Source: Bisporella sp. PMI_857
Lineage: Eukaryota > Ascomycota > Leotiomycetes > Helotiales > Helotiaceae
Assembly: GCA_021307315.1 (NCBI GenBank)
Contig: JAJSPD010000013.1
Location: 806,001 to 870,000, forward strand
DNA: 64,000 bases
Direction of reading: 5' to 3'
Below are positions 60,818-64,000 of this stretch, piece by piece. The translations under genes were made by a program, and so were the position numbers. Each line of letters starts with the position of its first letter. Within the stretch, counting starts at the first letter, position 1. The notes under the pieces are model-generated. The model saw only the letters and a list, made by a program, of their open reading frames with translations, searched no databases and was not told the DNA's origin.

Positions 60818-61528
60818 CTAAGACTCACTTTTCTGCGTCTCCCTCCACATTCTCAAAATCTCGTCCTTGATCTTCTCCGTATCCTCCTCCACGGTCGGTA
60901 ACCGATGGCCAACCGGGAACTCTAAGAGAACGGCGCTATCCCTTTCGCAATGGTCATTCAACAACCTTCGACTCTCCTCCCTCCACGGATCCTCCAGCCC
61001 TACCACATGCAACGTCAAACAACTCAACCGCACCTTCCTCTCTTCCTCCCCCAACCCGTACCCCAACACGGGACTCGTCCCATTCAAAAAGACACCAAAA
61101 CCTAACCCCTTTCCTCCCTCCCCGCCATCCTTTCCCCGTAACTGCTGCTCCAACAAAAGGCCCGACGCAACCCTCGCACCCTGCGAGAAGCCCAAAACAC
61201 CCACGAAACCCCGCCCGTCTTTCCTCCGCTGCTCCGCCTCCGAGGCAAGCAGCAGATCTCGTACCTTGGCCGACAGATCTACCTCCCCGTCGCGGCTGAT
61301 CCACCTAAAGAACGGGTCGCAGCCCTCGAAGAACGGGAGGACGCCCGGCCCGGCGCCGGTCTCGTAGGGCCCATCCGGGAAGACGAAGGTAAAGTGCTCG
61401 GCCAGGGCGCGCTGGATGCGGATCATCTGCACGTTGAAGATGGTGGAGTTTGTGCCGCCGCCGTGGAGGCAGAGGATGGCGGGCTTGTTTTGGCCCGGCA
61501 CGCCGCTTGTTGTTTGATGTGGTGGCAT
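60818..61528 (-). CDS. FSH1-family serine hydrolase
   Basis: Intronless, 236 aa, the normal size for fungal FSH1/DUF341 hydrolases, a group that includes lovastatin-type thioesterases such as LovG. Start MPPHQTTSG at 61528. Visible features: AILCLHGGGTNSTIFNVQ (oxyanion side), FVFPDGPYETGAGPGV, WISRDG, the nucleophile elbow VLGFSQGARVA (Ser115), LHVVGLEDPW (Asp180) and EFPVGHRLP (His208), a complete Ser-Asp-His triad. No polyketide synthase or other biosynthetic gene lies nearby, so a role in secondary metabolism is not indicated. Cytosolic, as no signal peptide is seen. The gene is locally much GC-richer than its flanks. Confidence 0.9.
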   Translation of the reverse strand: MPPHQTTSGVPGQNKPAILCLHGGGTNSTIFNVQMIRIQRALAEHFTFVFPDGPYETGAGPGVLPFFEGCDPFFRWISRDGEVDLSAKVRDLLLASEAEQRRKDGRGFVGVLGFSQGARVASGLLLEQQLRGKDGGEGGKGLGFGVFLNGTSPVLGYGLGEEERKVRLSCLTLHVVGLEDPWREESRRLLNDHCERDSAVLLEFPVGHRLPTVEEDTEKIKDEILRMWRETQKSES

Positions 61529-63022
61529 GATGATTTCTAGATTTCTTGCGGCTGGGCAAGGAGGCCGAGGACTGTTGAGGGCTCTGGAGGCAGAGATTTA
61601 TGGTCACATTGTGGCCTCTCTCGGTGTCAGCTTGACCATGTTGCAGTCGGATGTCGTCGTTGTTCTATATTTAGATAGATCACGTGATAATTATAAGTAC
61701 TTGATTTTATGTTATGGTTGTCTCTGTTGTTGGCGGGTTTTGCTGGAGAAGTGTTTACATGGCCATTTGTTTGCACGAGATGCATAGTACAGGCGGGATG
61801 TATCCACCAAAACTCCATCAGATATAATCGTTTGTGGCCGAGCCTGGCTTCTTCTTAGTTTTGCATTATCTGCTCTATTTTTGTTTACATGATATAATCG
61901 AGAGCCAATTTCTTTCGAAGGGTTACTATTATGAATCTGCAGTAGCCATACGTTATATTGGACACCAAAACACTGTTCAGGTGCTTCAGATCACAATTAA
62001 AGTTTGGAAGGGAACCACCCCCACTGCCGTGTTTCCTTCTACTGTATGCTGCCAAAACCTTAGAGTGATCCGAGCTTTGTTTTAAGCCTTATTAGGCTTA
62101 GCGCGGCTCGGCACTTTAAAATGAAGCGAAGAGTGGAGAAGTGGAGTGGCTGGTGCACTCATCACACTTTCAGCACCTGAAGATGCAACTCCAAAAGCAC
62201 TGCTTCCTCCAAGAGAACGAAATTTAATGGCACTAGGTTTGGGTCTTTTCTTGATCCTAGTTTAATCCCCTTTTCTCGGATTCGAAACCCGCATGCGAGA
62301 TATGTCTTGCTGGCTATTCGCGTGCACTATATTTGCCATCATGGTGCTCCAGTCCAGCCACCACCTACCCAGGGGCTAGTGCCCGTCAAGATAGCTTAAC
62401 ACGCTTCAGTATCAACTTGATATGGCTCTGAAGCAGCTACACTGGCGGGCAATCAAAAATGAAGCGTTGTGGAGAGTCGCATTTCCACGATTCATCCATG
62501 TTTAGCGTCTACACCATTTTTCACCTCATCACACCACGTGCTATGTCGTTATCAACTAGTCGGGGTAGAAAAAAGAAGCGACCACAAAACCCCATGTGCA
62601 AGGCTTTACCAAATCGCGGGGTCTCTGTTGCTGTAGATGCAATTTGTATTTTTTTTCTGTCTTTCCTTGGTAACTAAAACGCCTTGTCGCTTTCTTCACC
62701 ACACTCCCATTGGTAGTGACACAGCCCAACCTGGCACATGAGGTAATAGCCTCCCCCCATTCTGCATTCGCCATCCCGCCTTATCATTGCGCTGTTTGGC
62801 AATCTAGAACTACAATTAGCGGCGAGAACCACACATAATTAGTTCCTAGACGACCTGCCTACCGACTGTGCTAATGGTCAACTCCATACTTTCAGTACCT
62901 TTGGTATATCAACAGCATCTAGACCGTATTTGAGTACCTGCATAACTTAAGACTTGTATTCTGGACTTCGATATAAATCCATTCAATATACGCTTCATAG
63001 TCCCACATTGCAGCTACACGAA
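61529..63022. other. Intergenic (divergent upstream regions)
   Basis: Between the FSH1-type hydrolase (-) and the permease (+). No coding frame supported; a TATA-like element near the right end is listed separately. Confidence 0.5.
62972..62977 (+). promoter_or_regulatory. TATA-like element before the permease
   Basis: TATAAA lies 46-51 nt upstream of the permease ATG at 63023. The distance would allow only a short leader, so it is plausible but unproven. Confidence 0.3.
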
Positions 63023-64000
63023 ATGGCGGCAAGGAACGAATATGATAAGAAAGATTTCAACCCCAATGAAGTCCAATCACTCGATGGATCCCCAGGCCAT
63101 GAGGCCCATGATGTCTATACAGCACCGCTTCATCGTAAACTCAAGTCGCGGCATCTGCAGATGATTGCCATAGGGGGCATTATTGGCCCTGGCCTCCTTG
63201 TAGGGTCTGGCAATGCATTACATCTTGCGGGTCCTGCTGGAATTCTCATCAGTTTTATCTTAGTCGGGATCATTGTATTTTTTGTCATGTGGGTATAACC
63301 AACGCTTCCTCTTTTCCCCACCGATAGATATCCTGGTGGCGAATCTGACTGATGTGTCCTAAACATAGGCAGTCATTAGGAGAATTGGCAACTCTGATAC
63401 CCGTCACTGGATCATTCATCGAGTATGCAGAGAGGTTCGTGGATGACTCGTTAAGTTTTGCCTTGGGATGGGCATACTGGTATTTATGGGTAACTGTAAG
63501 TTTATTCCTCATACATTTCCTAGTCAGCTCCTAACACGTGAAACCAGGTTCTCGCAAACGAATATAACGCCGTCTCACTGGTCATCATGTATTGGACAGA
63601 TACCGTACCCCAGTGGGCGTGGATTCTAATCTTCTGGTTCTTATTCCTCGGATTATCGATGCTCGGCGTCCTCGCTTATGGAGAGGTCGAATTCTGGTTA
63701 TCTTTGGTGAAAGTCATTAGCATAGTCGTCTTCTTCATTCTCGCTGTCATCATCTCCGCCGGCGGAATCGGCCCCCAAAAGATCGGCTTCAAGTACTGGA
63801 AGAACCCAGGCGCGTTTGCTGACAGCATCAACGGCGTGGCCAAGACGTTCGTCATCGCAGGAACCCTTTATGCCGGTACTGAGATGGTAGGCATTACGGC
63901 AGGCGAATCCGCGAATCCGCGCAAAGCTGTCCCGCGTGCCATTCGACAGGTTTTCTGGCGCATCTTAATCTTCTACGTGGGCATGATGTTCTTCATTGGC
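63023..64000 (+). CDS. Yeast-type amino acid permease (APC superfamily), 5' part
   Basis: Plasma-membrane proton/amino acid symporter of the fungal YAT family. Exons: 63023-63288, 63369-63495, 63548 to beyond the window; 282 codons seen. The start MAARNEYDKKDFNPNE begins a hydrophilic cytosolic head. Hallmarks: KLKSRHLQMIAIGGIIGPGLLVGSGNAL (TM1, with the substrate-backbone-binding glycine loop), MQSLGELATLIPVTGSFIEY, FALGWAYWYLWVTVLANEYN, LGVLAYGEVEFWLSLVKV and TLYAGTEMVGITAGESANPRKAVPRAI. Both introns (80 and 52 nt) rejoin these blocks exactly. Substrate range cannot be read. The C-terminal half is cut by the window edge. Confidence 0.94.

Noticed and set aside
60867..61367. Long plus-strand frame
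   Set aside because: Antisense shadow of the GC-rich FSH1-type hydrolase gene.
60818..61528. Polyketide cluster suggested by a LovG-like hydrolase
   Set aside because: No polyketide synthase or tailoring gene nearby; FSH1-type hydrolases are common housekeeping proteins.

Overview
The window is nuclear DNA of a filamentous ascomycete (Pezizomycotina). Introns are many and short (mostly 46-100 nt, GT-AG). The proteins are of filamentous-fungal type: paired DUF6594 membrane proteins, a DUF262 protein, an FSH1-type hydrolase, a PaxU/TMEM53-type protein, a CE1 esterase and a yeast-type amino acid permease. Intergenic DNA is AT-rich and gene-poor. A leotiomycete (Helotiales-like) fits the general feel, but this is inference; no marker gene was compared. 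Genes were assembled by hand from both strands by joining open frames at phase-compatible splice sites, so exon ends are predictions.

Layout. 1-0.9 kb: 5' part of POP1 (RNase P/MRP), minus strand. 1.9-5.0 kb: a candidate small secreted protein, then two tandem single-pass membrane proteins, the first with a frameshift. 5.6-7.2 kb: a GT31-like glycosyltransferase. 8.1-8.8 kb: a hypothetical protein. 9.4-21 kb: two DUF6594 paralogs with the same six-exon plan, flanking a gene-poor block that holds a 53-aa spliced gene and an eroded coding relic. 21-26 kb: no supportable gene. 26.2-29 kb: a large five-exon gene of unknown function.

30.5-33.2 kb: a roadblock/LC7 dynein light chain and IPI1 (60S ribosome biogenesis), divergent from a 246-nt shared promoter. 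33.9-39.4 kb: a nine-exon DUF262 protein of 1664 aa with a very long disordered tail. 40.7-45 kb: a secreted CREG-like flavin-fold protein, ribosomal protein eS30 and a PaxU/TMEM53-like hydrolase. 48.1-50.8 kb: two coiled-coil proteins with a small spliced gene between them on the other strand. 51.8-56.5 kb: UPF3 (nonsense-mediated decay), divergent from a PPG1-type phosphatase with an unusual insertion. 59.5-64 kb: a secreted CE1 esterase, an FSH1-family serine hydrolase and the 5' part of an amino acid permease.

Functional links. Several housekeeping genes concern RNA and ribosomes (POP1, IPI1, eS30, UPF3) but are scattered and interleaved with accessory genes; this is not a pathway cluster. 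No transposon, tRNA, rRNA or CRISPR was recognised. Three otherwise good genes carry a one-base frame discrepancy (near 3.37, 27.6 and 53.3 kb), which suggests assembly indels or real lesions and should be checked before any of them is called dead.
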